A stretch of 64,000 nt of DNA from Cohnella abietis (lineage in GTDB: Bacteria > Bacillota > Bacilli > Paenibacillales > Paenibacillaceae). This document shows positions 48,928-58,316 of this stretch, one piece after another; position 1 is the stretch's first letter, and each line of letters starts with the position of its first letter. The notes below the pieces were generated by a model. It worked only from the letters and a program-made list of their open reading frames with translations. It made no database searches and was not told the DNA's origin. A program made the position numbers and the translations under genes. Location: the NCBI RefSeq assembly GCF_004295585.1, contig NZ_AP019400.1:2826001-2890000 (forward strand). Reading direction: 5' to 3'.

Positions 48928-49908
48928 ATGCAGACGACATCTGTGAATGCTGTGTTCGAGGGTGGAGGAGTTAAAGGAATCTCGCTTACGGGTGCGGTAC
49001 GGGCGGCTGAGCTATGCGGAATCGACTTCCATCAGGTTGCCGGAACGTCCTCGGGAAGTATCGTTGCCGCACTTCTAGCAGCCGGGTATACAGCTTTGGA
49101 GATGAAGGAAGCTATTGAGAGTATGCCTTTTCGGCGCTTGTTGAAAAGAAACCCTATTTTTAATACGAAATTCATCGGTCCAGCCGTTCGTTTGTTTTTG
49201 TGTAAGGGTTTATATTCAGGTGATGCCCTAGAGCAATGGGTGGAAGATTTGCTGAAAGCAAAGCAAGTCAAAAACTTCGGGGATTTGCCGCCTGGGAAGC
49301 TTAGGATTATTGCCTCAGATATTACGAACGGAAGGCTGCTTGTATTGCCTCAGGATATATCTCAATATGGGATATCGCCCCAGCAATTATCGATTGCAAG
49401 AGCCGTTCGCATGAGCACGAGTATTCCTTACTTTTTCGATCCCGTTATTTTCAAACAGCCGCTTAAAGAGCGCAAGAAAAACGTGGTGAAAACGAAGTTT
49501 TCCTATGTTGTAGATGGAGGGTTATTAAGTAATTTCCCACTGTGGCTGTTCGAGGACGATGTGCTTGCCGGAGAGCCTGTTCCTATTATTGGATTTCAGA
49601 TGGTTGGACGGTCGGAAGCTCACCCTCATCAGATAATAGGGCCAATATCTATGTTTCAGGCGATGTTCGACACCATGCTCAGCGCGCACGATGAGCGATA
49701 TATTGAGAAGCATAATATCATTCGTACGATTAAGATCCCAGCTCTTGGAGTGAGTAGCACGGAGTTTAATTTAACTCATCAGAAGAGTGCTGAGCTGTAC
49801 GCATCGGGACTTTCAGCAGGGGAAAAGTTTTTTCAAAGCTGGAACCGAAAGCAGGGAAATGTAAAGATAACGATTGCCAACAACACCAAAGCCAAAGAAA
49901 ATGAATGA
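48928..49908 (+). CDS. Patatin-like phospholipase family protein
   Basis: The 326-residue protein has the patatin fold. The oxyanion hole motif EGGGVKG is at 11-17, the nucleophile elbow GTSSGS has Ser41, and the catalytic Asp196 is in VDGGLLSNFP. It should hydrolyse acyl esters of lipids; the substrate is unknown. It resembles YlbK-type bacterial patatins. GCGGAGGTGAT supports ATG 48928; the frame is open to 48823 across the mntR terminator. It is a single gene ending in a bidirectional terminator. Confidence 0.88.
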   Translation: MQTTSVNAVFEGGGVKGISLTGAVRAAELCGIDFHQVAGTSSGSIVAALLAAGYTALEMKEAIESMPFRRLLKRNPIFNTKFIGPAVRLFLCKGLYSGDALEQWVEDLLKAKQVKNFGDLPPGKLRIIASDITNGRLLVLPQDISQYGISPQQLSIARAVRMSTSIPYFFDPVIFKQPLKERKKNVVKTKFSYVVDGGLLSNFPLWLFEDDVLAGEPVPIIGFQMVGRSEAHPHQIIGPISMFQAMFDTMLSAHDERYIEKHNIIRTIKIPALGVSSTEFNLTHQKSAELYASGLSAGEKFFQSWNRKQGNVKITIANNTKAKENE

Positions 49909-49917
49909 AATAATAGA

Positions 49918-49970
49918 AAAGCCGCCATATGACAGGGAGGTGTTATAACCCTGTAAATGGCGGCTTTATT
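49918..49970. terminator. Bidirectional terminator between the patatin gene and a convergent gene
   Basis: AAAGCCGCCAT pairs with ATGGCGGCTTT, with an inner CAGGG/CCCTG stem. Confidence 0.88.
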
Positions 49971-49975
49971 CATTG

Positions 49976-50287
49976 TTAGTGATAACGAGGAGGTTCATCC
50001 TCTTTGTTCTTGCGGCCCTCTATGACGGTAAATGGGGATGTGCGACGTTTGTCAGCCTTAGCAGCTGTGCGACGAAAATCTGGTCGAGGACCGCGTCCTT
50101 GCGTGCGCCCGCGACTGGGTGGATTTCTCCATCTTGTCGGTGGGAACTTATACAGCAGGAATACAATCGAGACTAGCACGACAGGGATGAGCCAAGACTC
50201 TGTAGACCTCTGAGCAAAGCTAGAAACTAAGCCAATGCCCATAAAAACAAGCACAACGATAAACCAAGGCTGGATTCGGGTTCTCAT
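49976..50287 (-). CDS. Small basic two-TM membrane protein, unknown
   Basis: The 103-residue protein has two membrane helices (PWFIVVLVFMGIGLVSSF and WLIPVVLVSIVFLLYKF) followed by a strongly basic, Arg/Pro/Gly-rich tail (about 53-75; RWRNPPSRGRTQGRGPRPDF). GGAGGAGGAAACG precedes the ATG on the minus strand. I do not recognise a family. The basic tail could contact nucleic acid or phospholipid head groups. It lies beside yqhQ on the same strand. Confidence 0.75.
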   Translation of the reverse strand: MRTRIQPWFIVVLVFMGIGLVSSFAQRSTESWLIPVVLVSIVFLLYKFPPTRWRNPPSRGRTQGRGPRPDFRRTAAKADKRRTSPFTVIEGRKNKEDEPPRYH

Positions 50288-50346
50288 TCGTTTCCTCCTC
50301 CGAACGATTTACTGTTCAAGCGTAAATCTAATTCTGTTTCGTCATT

Positions 50347-51309
50347 TTACAGCGACTGAGCTGCAGCAACATTACCAGTACTAGCATGCCCATCTAATTC
50401 TCTCATGCGATTAAACGAAGCGATGGATACAGCTACTTGATCATCGTTAGGCTCTTTGGTCGTTAACAGCTGCAGCCATAAACCAGGAGCTCCAAGCCAC
50501 TTCAGCACAGGAATGTCACGAAGTGCATTCGTCCATCTTAGTACTTCGTAGGAGACACCTAATACGACTGGTAACAGAATAATCCGTTGAACAATTCTTT
50601 CTCCCATCGTATCCCACGTGAAGAACGAATAAATGACGATGCCCACTAGCACAGTGAAAATAATGAAGCTACTACCGCATCTGTAGTGGAGTCTGCTGAA
50701 CTTCTGAACTTCAGCAACTGTTAAATTCGAACCTGCTTCAAAGGCGCTAATAACTTTGTGTTCTGCACCATGGTATTGAAAAAGTCTCTTTATTATCGGT
50801 GTTTGAGAAATGAAGAAGAGATAAATAAGCAGAAACACAATTTTTATGACGCCTTCAAGTAGGTTGTGCAATATCTTATTCTCGAAAGCATGGCCAAAGA
50901 TCCATCCTTCGACGAAAGCGGGAACTAAAGTGAAAATAAGTTTTCCTACGACGAAGGACAGGATGCCCACGAGTGCAACGCCCAAGATCATCGTCAGATT
51001 CCAGCGTTCCTTCTCTTTAGGCTTTTCAACTTTCTCCGTTTTGTCGGATTCGTCTTCAGCGTACGCTTCAGCGGAATAGGTTAAATGCTGAGACCCCTTT
51101 GCAGCGGATTCGACGATGCCTACAATTCCTCTTATGAACGGAATTTTTTTGATTTTGGTTAAGAAGTTGTTCGGTTTCTTAGGAACCTCTAAAAAGGTAA
51201 TTTGTTGGTCCTTACGGCGAACCGCAGTAACATGAACGTGTTTGCCCGCGAACATAACGCCTTCTATTACAGCCTGCCCGCCATAAATTGCGGTTGATTT
51301 ATCAGACAC
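50347..51309 (-). CDS. yqhQ: DUF1385 membrane protein YqhQ
   Basis: The 320-residue protein has the DUF1385 signatures AIYGGQAVIEGVMFAGKHVH at the N-terminus, RLFQYHGAEHKVISAFEAGS near the middle and RLHYRCGSSFIIF. About four membrane helices lie in the C-terminal two thirds. The family is uncharacterised. The GTG start has AGGTGG upstream on the minus strand. It is divergent from yqhR, as in Bacillus, where yqhQ, yqhR, aroQ, yqhT, efp and yqhV lie together. Confidence 0.92.
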   Translation of the reverse strand: MSDKSTAIYGGQAVIEGVMFAGKHVHVTAVRRKDQQITFLEVPKKPNNFLTKIKKIPFIRGIVGIVESAAKGSQHLTYSAEAYAEDESDKTEKVEKPKEKERWNLTMILGVALVGILSFVVGKLIFTLVPAFVEGWIFGHAFENKILHNLLEGVIKIVFLLIYLFFISQTPIIKRLFQYHGAEHKVISAFEAGSNLTVAEVQKFSRLHYRCGSSFIIFTVLVGIVIYSFFTWDTMGERIVQRIILLPVVLGVSYEVLRWTNALRDIPVLKWLGAPGLWLQLLTTKEPNDDQVAVSIASFNRMRELDGHASTGNVAAAQSL

Positions 51310-51499
51310 AATCGGCCACCTACTTTGCTTGAAACTCTGGGTGTATATGAATACCGCCCAAGTACTCCTATTTTACTAGATTGAGGGGTAGAAAGCCACA
51401 AGGAAAGGATGATGATGTCGGATTAAGATTAGTTTACACTTCTTGCGGTTATACTAAACAGCAGTTTTTCCTAAACAGGATAAGGATGGATGATTTGAT

Positions 51500-52045
51500 A
51501 TGGCAGCTACTGAGATGCGTTCCAAGGGACAAGGAAAAGACAGCAACAGCCCAAAGCCAACGAATTTTTATTTGTTTAGTATGAAGATCGGATTTTTTGC
51601 AGGGTTTATTTGGGGGCTTGTACGCTGGCTTTCAGTGGGTTTAAATTTCACGAAAGTATCTCAGGCGTTCCTGCTCGATCCTTTCGTCTCCAGAAAGCTA
51701 TTGAATGGTTGGGGCTGGGGTGTTGCGGGCTTGGCGGCGTTCATAATAATGTCCGTTATAGCGGCATTACTGTATGTATTACTATTAGGTCGTTTGCAGG
51801 GGCCGTGGCCTGGACTTATGTTTGGTGCTGTATGGTGGGGACTATTATATGCTTGGGCGGGTCCGGCAGTAGGCGCTGTTCCACCCTTGCGTGAGATCGG
51901 CTGGAATAGCATTGTGATTGATTTTTGTTTATTCATCGTGTGGGGGACTTTTATTGGATTTAGCATTGCCTTCGAGCTTCATAACGAAGCGGAGAGCGAG
52001 CCTGCCAACAAAACTGAGCAAGGATCGCCGCAAGCTACTTCATAA
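51500..52045 (+). CDS. yqhR: YqhR family membrane protein
   Basis: The 181-residue protein has four membrane helices and the YqhR pattern (FAGFIWGLVRWLSVGLNFT, FLLDPFV, GWGWGVAGLAAFIIMSVIAA). It is uncharacterised. Its place between yqhQ and aroQ matches the Bacillus order. The ribosome site is weak (AGGATGGATGA). Confidence 0.85.
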   Translation: MAATEMRSKGQGKDSNSPKPTNFYLFSMKIGFFAGFIWGLVRWLSVGLNFTKVSQAFLLDPFVSRKLLNGWGWGVAGLAAFIIMSVIAALLYVLLLGRLQGPWPGLMFGAVWWGLLYAWAGPAVGAVPPLREIGWNSIVIDFCLFIVWGTFIGFSIAFELHNEAESEPANKTEQGSPQATS

Positions 52046-52197
52046 TTACCGCATTCCATGTAATTTCTCCATTTAGTCGCAATCAATCGTTTTCTTGAAT
52101 GCCCCGTATATGTTACAATGTCTGATGAACTTTATTGGTGGTCATGCCGACTTTGGCTGCATCGTAAAGCAGTTGGAAGCGGGAGGAGAGAAAAGGA

Positions 52198-52641
52198 ATG
52201 CTTAGTATTTTGGTCGTTAACGGACCGAACCTTAATATGCTCGGAGTCCGTGAACCAGGAATCTATGGTGTAGTTACTCTGGCGGAAATCGAAACCAGGT
52301 TAAACATTCTAGCCGATTCGCTCGGTGCCAAGCTGCACTTCTTTCAGTCCAATCATGAAGGTTTCCTGTTGGATGAAATTCATGCTGCTTATGGGAAGCA
52401 TGACGGGATTCTTATTAACCCGGGGGCATTAACACATACGAGCTATGCTTTGCGTGATGGGTTGTCGACCGTAGGGCTTCCAGTCGTAGAGGTACATATT
52501 TCGAATATTCATAAAAGAGAAGAGTTTCGTCATACTTCAGTTACGGCTGCGGTTGCAGTAGGGCAAATTACCGGATTCGGGCCTGATAGCTATGACTTGG
52601 GCCTACAAGCACTATGTCGCCACATCCAATCTAACAGCTAA
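52198..52641 (+). CDS. aroQ: 3-dehydroquinate dehydratase, type II
   Basis: This enzyme converts 3-dehydroquinate to 3-dehydroshikimate. The 147-residue type II protein has [18 protein letters not shown] with catalytic Tyr23, the [17 protein letters not shown] loop and [18 protein letters not shown]. It forms dodecamers in the family. GGAGGAG precedes the ATG at 52198. It heads aroQ-yqhT-efp. Confidence 0.95.
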   Translation: MLSILVVNGPNLNMLGVREPGIYGVVTLAEIETRLNILADSLGAKLHFFQSNHEGFLLDEIHAAYGKHDGILINPGALTHTSYALRDGLSTVGLPVVEVHISNIHKREEFRHTSVTAAVAVGQITGFGPDSYDLGLQALCRHIQSNS

Positions 52642-52695
52642 GAGATACAATTAAGCATATGAATAAGGCGAAAACGCGAGAGTGAGGAATTGTCC

Positions 52696-53769
52696 ATGCC
52701 CAACAGTCGTGTAACCCGTTTGCGGGAGCTTCTGAGTCAATCAGAAGGAAAAGCTTTATTGGTTACGAATGCTGTTAATCGTCATTATTTGACTGGATTT
52801 ACTGGGTCCTCCGGTGTTGTTCTGATTACGAAGGATAAAGCAGCTCTTCTGACCGATTTTCGCTACAGAGAGCAGGCTCCTAAGCAGGCTCAAGGGTTTC
52901 AGATCGTAGAGCACGGCTCAGACGTTAATGCGACAGTTGCCGAGCTACTTAAGCAATGGGGCGCTGATGTCCTATTGTTCGAAGAACGTGATGTCACTTT
53001 TGCCGCATATAGAGCTTTGGAGCAGGCGTTAAGTCCCGTTAAGCTGTTAACCTCAGAGGGAATTGTGGAAAAGCTGCGGCTCATTAAGGATGAGAGCGAA
53101 ATTGCAATCATTCAAGAGGCTGCTGATTTAGCTGACAGGGCTTTTGATCATATTTTAGGATTTATTAAACCCGGAATATCAGAAAAAGCAGTTGCTCTTG
53201 AGCTTGAAGTTTTCATGCGCTCTCAAGGTGCAACAAGCTCATCCTTCGAGACAATTGTAGCTTCTGGAGAACGTTCAGCACTTCCACACGGGATTGCCAG
53301 CGATCGGATTATTGGGCGAGATGAATTCGTTAAGCTCGATTATGGAGCTTACTACAAGGGATATTGCTCAGATATTACACGAACAGTAGTCGTGGGCAAG
53401 CCTAGCGACAAGCATCGTGAAATTTATGAGATCGTTAAGGAAGCCCAGCAATATGCTCTTGACCATTTGGTGCCTGGAATGACAGGTAAAGAGGGCGATG
53501 CCTTGACGAGGGATATCATCACAAGGTATGGTTATGGTGAATATTTCGGCCATGGGACGGGACACGGACTCGGGATGGAAATTCATGAGGCGCCTCGGCT
53601 GTCTGTATCAGGCGATACCGTTCTAGCTCCCGGAATGACGGTAACGGTTGAGCCCGGTATCTATCTCCCCGGTTTTGGTGGAGTAAGAATTGAGGACGAC
53701 ATCGTTATTACCGACAAGGGGATTCGTATATTTACGAAATCTCCCAAGCATTTAATTGTATTGGACTAA
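52696..53769 (+). CDS. yqhT: M24 Xaa-Pro aminopeptidase-like protein YqhT
   Basis: The 357-residue cytosolic peptidase has an N-terminal creatinase-like domain (about 1-130) and the C-terminal pita-bread fold with metal ligands D215 (KLDYG), D226 (CSDITRT), H290 (GHGTGHGLG), and glutamates in TVEPGIY and VRIEDDIVIT. It should remove N-terminal residues before proline. AGTGAGGAATTGTCC supports ATG 52696 over TTG 52690. It is cotranscribed with efp, a pairing conserved in Firmicutes and fitting with proline-rich peptide processing. Confidence 0.92.
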   Translation: MPNSRVTRLRELLSQSEGKALLVTNAVNRHYLTGFTGSSGVVLITKDKAALLTDFRYREQAPKQAQGFQIVEHGSDVNATVAELLKQWGADVLLFEERDVTFAAYRALEQALSPVKLLTSEGIVEKLRLIKDESEIAIIQEAADLADRAFDHILGFIKPGISEKAVALELEVFMRSQGATSSSFETIVASGERSALPHGIASDRIIGRDEFVKLDYGAYYKGYCSDITRTVVVGKPSDKHREIYEIVKEAQQYALDHLVPGMTGKEGDALTRDIITRYGYGEYFGHGTGHGLGMEIHEAPRLSVSGDTVLAPGMTVTVEPGIYLPGFGGVRIEDDIVITDKGIRIFTKSPKHLIVLD

Positions 53770-53802
53770 TTATGGAGCAATGTCTCTACAGGAGGAAATC
53801 AA

Positions 53803-54360
53803 TTGATTTCAGTAAACGAATTTAAGACAGGCTTGACGATCGAAGTGGAAGGCGTACTTTACAACGTGCTTGACTTCCAACATGTTAAACCAGGTAAAGG
53901 CGCTGCATTCGTGCGCTCTAAGCTTAAGAACCTTCGCAATGGTAACGTAGTAGAGAAAACGTTCCGTGCAGGCGAGAACGTAGTGCGGGCTCACGTCGAG
54001 AACCGTGCCGTTCAATACCTTTACAATTCGGGTGCTGATTACACGTTCATGGACAATGAGACATTTGACCAATTCGAATTGACTAAGAGTCAATTGGAAT
54101 GGGAAATTAACTTCTTGACTGAGAACATGACTGTTAATATCGCTAGCTACAATGGAGATATGATCGGTATCACGATTCCGAATAGCGTTGATCTTAAAGT
54201 TGTTGAAGCAGAGCCGGGAATTAAAGGAAGCACAGCTACAGGCGCAACGAAATCCGCTAAGCTTGAAACAGGCTTCTCTGTTCAAGTTCCGTTGTTCATC
54301 AACGAAGGCGATGTACTGTCCATCGATACTCGCGAAGGCAAATACATCTCACGCGCGTAG
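53803..54360 (+). CDS. efp: Translation elongation factor P
   Basis: EF-P rescues ribosomes stalled at polyproline. The 185-residue protein has three beta domains and the modification loop KPGKG with Lys32, followed by [17 protein letters not shown] and the C-terminal [15 protein letters not shown] signature. The TTG start has AGGAGGAAATCAA upstream. It lies 33 bp after yqhT and ends with a terminator. Confidence 0.97.
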   Translation: MISVNEFKTGLTIEVEGVLYNVLDFQHVKPGKGAAFVRSKLKNLRNGNVVEKTFRAGENVVRAHVENRAVQYLYNSGADYTFMDNETFDQFELTKSQLEWEINFLTENMTVNIASYNGDMIGITIPNSVDLKVVEAEPGIKGSTATGATKSAKLETGFSVQVPLFINEGDVLSIDTREGKYISRA

Positions 54361-54373
54361 TCTGTATTTAGCG

Positions 54374-54418
54374 AAAAATCCCGTCTCTCGCAAAATACTG
54401 CGGGAACGGGTTTTTTTA
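54374..54418 (+). terminator. Rho-independent terminator after efp
   Basis: AAAAATCCCGT pairs with ACGGGTTTTT and an inner CGCA/TGCG stem, with a run of seven Ts. Confidence 0.88.
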
Positions 54419-54528
54419 TGTATTTTGGGCCATAGTACGTGTGCTATAATATAATGCTGTATGCAGGTGTTTTTAATTAGTTATTCAGAAAACATTAAAA
54501 TGCCGTATGACTTGGGGAGTGACTACCG

Positions 54529-55782
54529 GTGTCTTTAATAGTAATGAAGTTCGGCGGAAGTTCAGTCGGTACCACAGAACGAATGGACCGGGTGGCGCAG
54601 CGCATCATAGAGAAAAAACTACAGGGCGACAGTGTCGTCGTTGTTGTTTCTGCTATGGGGGATACGACGGATGAGCTGATTGACAAGGCAAGTGCGATAA
54701 ATGAAAATCCGCCTGCCCGTGAGATGGATATGCTACTGAGTACAGGGGAGCAGATTTCCGTTGCTCTATTGTCCATGGCGATCCATAAGCTTGGACATGA
54801 GGCAAGGTCTTATACGGGCTGGCAAGCAGGAATCGTTACAGAAGAGCTGCATGCTAAGGCCAAAATAAGTGATATCGATCCTGCTCGGCTATTTGCTTCC
54901 CTTGATGCAGGTAACATTGTAATTGTTGCTGGCTTCCAAGGAATGACGGCGGATGGAGAAATTACGACGCTTGGTCGTGGTGGCTCTGATACGACTGCAG
55001 TAGCACTTGCAGCAGCGATCAAAGCAGACGTGTGTGAAATTTATACCGATGTTGATGGCATTTATTCTACCGATCCACGCGTTGTCGTGTGCGCAAGAAA
55101 GCTAAATGTCATTTCTTATGATGAAATGTTGGAGCTAGCTCATTTAGGTGCAGCCGTGCTTCATCCACGTGCAGTTGAATACGCTAAGCATTACAATGTT
55201 AATTTAGTAGTTCGTTCGAGCTTTACGCACAATGAAGGCACGTTGGTGAGGGAGGACGCAGAAATGGAACAGGGCATTGTCGTAAGAGGAATAGCTGTTG
55301 ATAAAAATGTAGTTCGTATTAGCGTGCTGGGAGTAGAAGATGTTCCGGGCGTGCTTGCCAAGATGTTCGGCGCTCTGGCGAGTAATGGCATTGATGTAGA
55401 TATTATCGTTCAAAGCGGAGTGCAGGATGGCAAAGCGGACTTTTCATTTACGGTTTCCTTGTCGGATCGTGGTCGTGCGATTGAAGTTCTATCCAGCATA
55501 AAGGCAGAGGTTCCATATCGTGAAGCTACTTACGAGGAAAACCTTGCGAAGGTGTCGATCGTAGGAGCGGGTATGGTATCGAATCCTGGCGTTGCTGCGA
55601 CAATGTTCGAAGCGATTTCTAGCGTAGGTGTGAGCATTAATATGGTTAGCACTTCGGAAATTAGGCTTTCTTGCGTTATTTCTGCAGAGCCGGTTAAAGA
55701 AGTTGTTCGTGCGCTTCACACAGCTTACGGGTTGGATACAACCGAAACGGCTTTCGTAGGCGGACCTAAGGATCGTCGTTAA
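54529..55782 (+). CDS. lysC: Aspartate kinase with two C-terminal ACT domains
   Basis: This enzyme phosphorylates aspartate for lysine, methionine and threonine synthesis. The 417-residue protein has KFGGSSVG at residues 7-14, TGEQISVALLS, LGRGGSDTTAVALA and YTDVDGIYSTDPRVV for the kinase domain, and paired ACT domains from about 255. GTG 54529 has GGGGAG upstream. An internal ATG at 55264 (Met246) with GGGAGG 8 bases before it would give a beta subunit of about 172 residues, as known for Bacillus aspartokinase II. Confidence 0.95.
   Translation: MSLIVMKFGGSSVGTTERMDRVAQRIIEKKLQGDSVVVVVSAMGDTTDELIDKASAINENPPAREMDMLLSTGEQISVALLSMAIHKLGHEARSYTGWQAGIVTEELHAKAKISDIDPARLFASLDAGNIVIVAGFQGMTADGEITTLGRGGSDTTAVALAAAIKADVCEIYTDVDGIYSTDPRVVVCARKLNVISYDEMLELAHLGAAVLHPRAVEYAKHYNVNLVVRSSFTHNEGTLVREDAEMEQGIVVRGIAVDKNVVRISVLGVEDVPGVLAKMFGALASNGIDVDIIVQSGVQDGKADFSFTVSLSDRGRAIEVLSSIKAEVPYREATYEENLAKVSIVGAGMVSNPGVAATMFEAISSVGVSINMVSTSEIRLSCVISAEPVKEVVRALHTAYGLDTTETAFVGGPKDRR
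55250..55266 (+). promoter_or_regulatory. Internal ribosome binding site and start for the aspartokinase beta subunit
   Basis: GGGAGG at 55250-55255, then 8 bases, then in-frame ATG 55264-55266 (Met246). The position equals the internal beta start of Bacillus subtilis LysC (about residue 246). Confidence 0.7.
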
Positions 55783-55796
55783 GCTTAAACATTACA

Positions 55797-55842
55797 GGGC
55801 AGTCTCTTCGAGTCTTCGGGTTTGGAGGGGCTGCTTTTTTTT
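55797..55842 (+). terminator. Terminator after lysC
   Basis: GGGCAG pairs imperfectly with GGGCTGC around a long loop, and a run of eight Ts follows. Confidence 0.55.
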
Positions 55843-55940
55843 ACAATACAAGACTTACATGCCGCTGCGCAGCACCACTGATGAATGAAAATATTGTCCA
55901 TACTGACGCACAGGTTGCTAGGAGACAAATAAAGTACCCC

Positions 55941-55988
55941 AAAGTGCCAAAGTGCCAAAGTGCCAAAGTGCCAAAGTGCCAAAGTGCC
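55941..55988. repeat. 8-bp tandem repeat (AAAGTGCC x6)
   Basis: Six perfect AAAGTGCC units run from 55941 to 55988. The eighth base count shifts the frame each copy, so it is not coding. A pure repeat of this kind is prone to length change. Confidence 0.95.
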
Positions 55989-56010
55989 CCGCACTCTTGT
56001 GACATTAGGA

Positions 56011-56275
56011 GTACGATGTATTTCGCTTGAGTAGAATGTTTTTCATCGTTAATAGCTAGTAGGGGCGCCTCCAAAGACGCATTAACGATGTTTATGATCG
56101 TACTTGCTACACATTTGGCCTCTGCGCCTGATCATTTTCGTCGAAGTAGAATGTTTTTCATTGTTAATAGCTAGTAGGGGCGCCTCCAGAGACACATTAA
56201 CGATGTTTATGATCGTACTTGCTACACAATAGGCCCTGCGCCTGATCATTTTCGTCGAAGTAGATCGTTTTAAGT
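56011..56275. repeat. 115-bp repeat (2 copies plus a partial), reverse-complement relative of the 34-kb array
   Basis: GTAGAATGTTTTTCAT occurs at 56031 and 56146, with a truncated GTAGATCG copy at 56260. Each unit contains CATCGTTAAT paired with ATTAACGATG around a GGGGCGCCTCC centre, and ATCGTACTTGC at the right. Reverse-complemented it reads AAGTACGATCATAAACATCG, matching AAGTACGATTAAAAACATCG of the 34-kb units. Confidence 0.88.
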
Positions 56276-56447
56276 TATTCAGCGTGGAAAAGTTTCACCA
56301 TGTCCATTTCTGAATAACCCCCGAAATAAACGTTGAACACCGTAAAAGGACGGCATCAGCCGTTTATGCTTGGACTATCAGGGTTCTATGTCAATAAACG
56401 CGATACAAACGTGTATAGTCGTCCTAAGGGCGGCAAAGCCGCTTTAC
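56274..56447. other. Hairpin-rich gene-free stretch, including dispersed element copy B
   Basis: GTTATTCAG (56274-56282) and CTGAATAAC (56310-56318) form an inverted repeat with a nested GTG-AAA/TTTCAC stem. ACGGC-ATCA-GCCGT lies at about 56352. From 56401 the 50-bp element shared with 31631-31680 starts and includes GCGGC-AAA-GCCGC. No gene is seen. Confidence 0.65.
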
Positions 56448-56906
56448 TTATTTTCCGATAAATAATTGAATCATTTTCAAGAAAACTGCTGTCAGTCCGG
56501 CAGCCATTAAAGGACCTACTGGTATTCCACGTAAAAACAAAACCCCGACGATAGATCCGATCACAATACCAACGATGAGCTGTGGATCCATTTTAAGTGT
56601 TTCGAGGCCCCGACTATTTAAATAGGCACCAATGGCTCCCCCAGCGAGAGCAACCCAGCCTGTCCAGCCTGAGAAGGCAGCAGCGATATCCTTGGGCTGT
56701 ATGCGTCCTGATGCGAACGGCACTAGTATGGCTAAAGTCAGGAACAGTAAGCCTAGCTCAATTCCTCTTCGCTCGATAGATGGCAAGTAACGTTCCAGAT
56801 GCGTTAGCTTAATGATGAGAAGGATGCAAGCAGCAGTGGTTATGATGGATGATCTTCCGACTAAGCCTATGACAATGAGTGTGACCAATACCAATTCTCC
56901 GTACAT
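56448..56906 (-). CDS. DUF441 family membrane protein
   Basis: The 152-residue protein has four membrane helices and the DUF441/YeaL pattern: [20 protein letters not shown] at the N-terminus, [60 protein letters not shown] C-terminal half. Its function is unknown. CGGGAG lies 12 bases before ATG 56906; the frame is open to 56954 without a better start. Confidence 0.85.
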   Translation of the reverse strand: MYGELVLVTLIVIGLVGRSSIITTAACILLIIKLTHLERYLPSIERRGIELGLLFLTLAILVPFASGRIQPKDIAAAFSGWTGWVALAGGAIGAYLNSRGLETLKMDPQLIVGIVIGSIVGVLFLRGIPVGPLMAAGLTAVFLKMIQLFIGK

Positions 56907-57011
56907 AAGGATGACACACTCCCGATAAGATGGATTGTACACGATATGGAACAAGCCACGCGTTTAGAACGCGAGGCTTGTTCATACGAACATAAAGTGT
57001 ATATTTACAAA

Positions 57012-57836
57012 TCAAATCATGTATTCCGAATAAGGAACCTGCTGCAACTCGAAGGTATCGGAACGAAGTCCACGTCTCATCGTCTCCAGAGTAATGATAT
57101 CATTTACTGGTATATTTCCAAGATGCACGTCAGGTCCTAGTGATTTGATTAAAGAGACTTGCTGCTCTTTCAGAGGTGCTTCCCACATGAGTCGGTCTAA
57201 GTTCGGAACAACCCTTAGAATATGAGATAAGTCACCTTCTCTACATTCGCCATGCTCGTCGAACAAGCCGACGCCTTTACCGGATTCTCTAGCCTCAACC
57301 GTAACAAGCTCCGCGCCGCAAGCCCAGTCCTGTTCAGCTGTTCTAGCGAAATCGGTAACGTCAATTCGTGAGCCAAACAGCTTCTTCCCATACTCCGTAT
57401 ATACCGTAAGCCCCATACTCTTAGCATCCCGAATCAGATCGTTGCGAAGCGTTCGGCTCAAATTAATCGTTCCGTCTGAAACCTCAATTCCGGTGAATCC
57501 AAGCTCCAATACTTGGCGAAAAAAACCAGGGATTAAATCGAGTCTAACTGCTGCCTCTAGTAGTGTACCTCCTGGAATAACGGTAATTCCATGCTTTATT
57601 GCGAGTGCAATTTTACTTTGGATGACAGGAAGAGGATACAAGGTAGAGGTACCAAAACCAAACTTGACGATATCGATATACTCGCCGGATGTAGACAGCA
57701 TATCCGCGAAAGCGTGCTGTCCAATTCCTTTGTCTATTACCATCGTGCAGCCCTTATTGCGCGGCTTTGCTTGTCGTCTGCCGCTTGGATCACATAATGT
57801 TTGAGGCCACGTGGATGTTAAAGTCGTTGTTTGCAT
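57012..57836 (-). CDS. Phosphosulfolactate synthase family protein (ComA/YitD-like)
   Basis: The 274-residue TIM-barrel protein matches the ComA family: TMVIDKGIGQHAFADML, EYIDIVKFGFGTSTLYP, VIPGGTLLEAAV, GFTGIEVSDGTI, TEYGKKL and VTVEARESGKGVGLFDEHG. The archaeal enzyme adds sulfite to phosphoenolpyruvate for coenzyme M; in Bacillus YitD is linked to (R)-sulfolactate, a spore component. A sulfolactate role fits this spore-former but is inference. CGAGGAGAG precedes ATG 57836. It lies just upstream of yqhV on the opposite strand. Confidence 0.85.
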   Translation of the reverse strand: MQTTTLTSTWPQTLCDPSGRRQAKPRNKGCTMVIDKGIGQHAFADMLSTSGEYIDIVKFGFGTSTLYPLPVIQSKIALAIKHGITVIPGGTLLEAAVRLDLIPGFFRQVLELGFTGIEVSDGTINLSRTLRNDLIRDAKSMGLTVYTEYGKKLFGSRIDVTDFARTAEQDWACGAELVTVEARESGKGVGLFDEHGECREGDLSHILRVVPNLDRLMWEAPLKEQQVSLIKSLGPDVHLGNIPVNDIITLETMRRGLRSDTFELQQVPYSEYMI

Positions 57837-58025
57837 ACTCAGCTCTCCTCGTTGATTTACAAGGTGGATTTTTACAAGCAATATATGCATTGGCCTATTG
57901 CAATGTGAAATAACGGTGCATGTTTCTAGAAATCTCTCAGGGATAAGACAAGTTAACGTTCACATCTGCATAGGTATAGTAGCAGGCTTGTGTTATGGGG
58001 CCGGTTTACTTTAGGAGGTAAGGAA

Positions 58026-58289
58026 ATGGATAAAGCAGCATTCAGCATGGCTATGCTTCGAATAGTGTCGGGTAGCTTAGAATTAACGGCTGCAATTGTC
58101 ATACTACGGTTGAATGATGTACAGAAAGCTTTAGCTGTAAACTCCATGCTAGCTTTGGTTGGACCACTTGTATTGATATCTACAACAATGATTGGATTAA
58201 CGGGCTTGGCGGACAAGCTATCACCGGTTAAGTTCATATGGATTCTCGCAGGTGTAGGGTGTCTATTAATTGGAATTTTGAGAAAGTAA
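58026..58289 (+). CDS. yqhV: YqhV family membrane protein
   Basis: The 87-residue protein (DUF2619) has about three membrane helices (LRIVSGSLELTAAIVILRL, VNSMLALVGPLVLISTTMIG, PVKFIWILAGVGCLLIGIL). It is conserved immediately upstream of spoIIIAA in sporulating Firmicutes; its function is unknown. TTAGGAGGTAAGG precedes the ATG. Confidence 0.9.
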   Translation: MDKAAFSMAMLRIVSGSLELTAAIVILRLNDVQKALAVNSMLALVGPLVLISTTMIGLTGLADKLSPVKFIWILAGVGCLLIGILRK

Positions 58290-58316
58290 CATAGAGTTAA
58301 TCTTAGGGTCAAGCAG

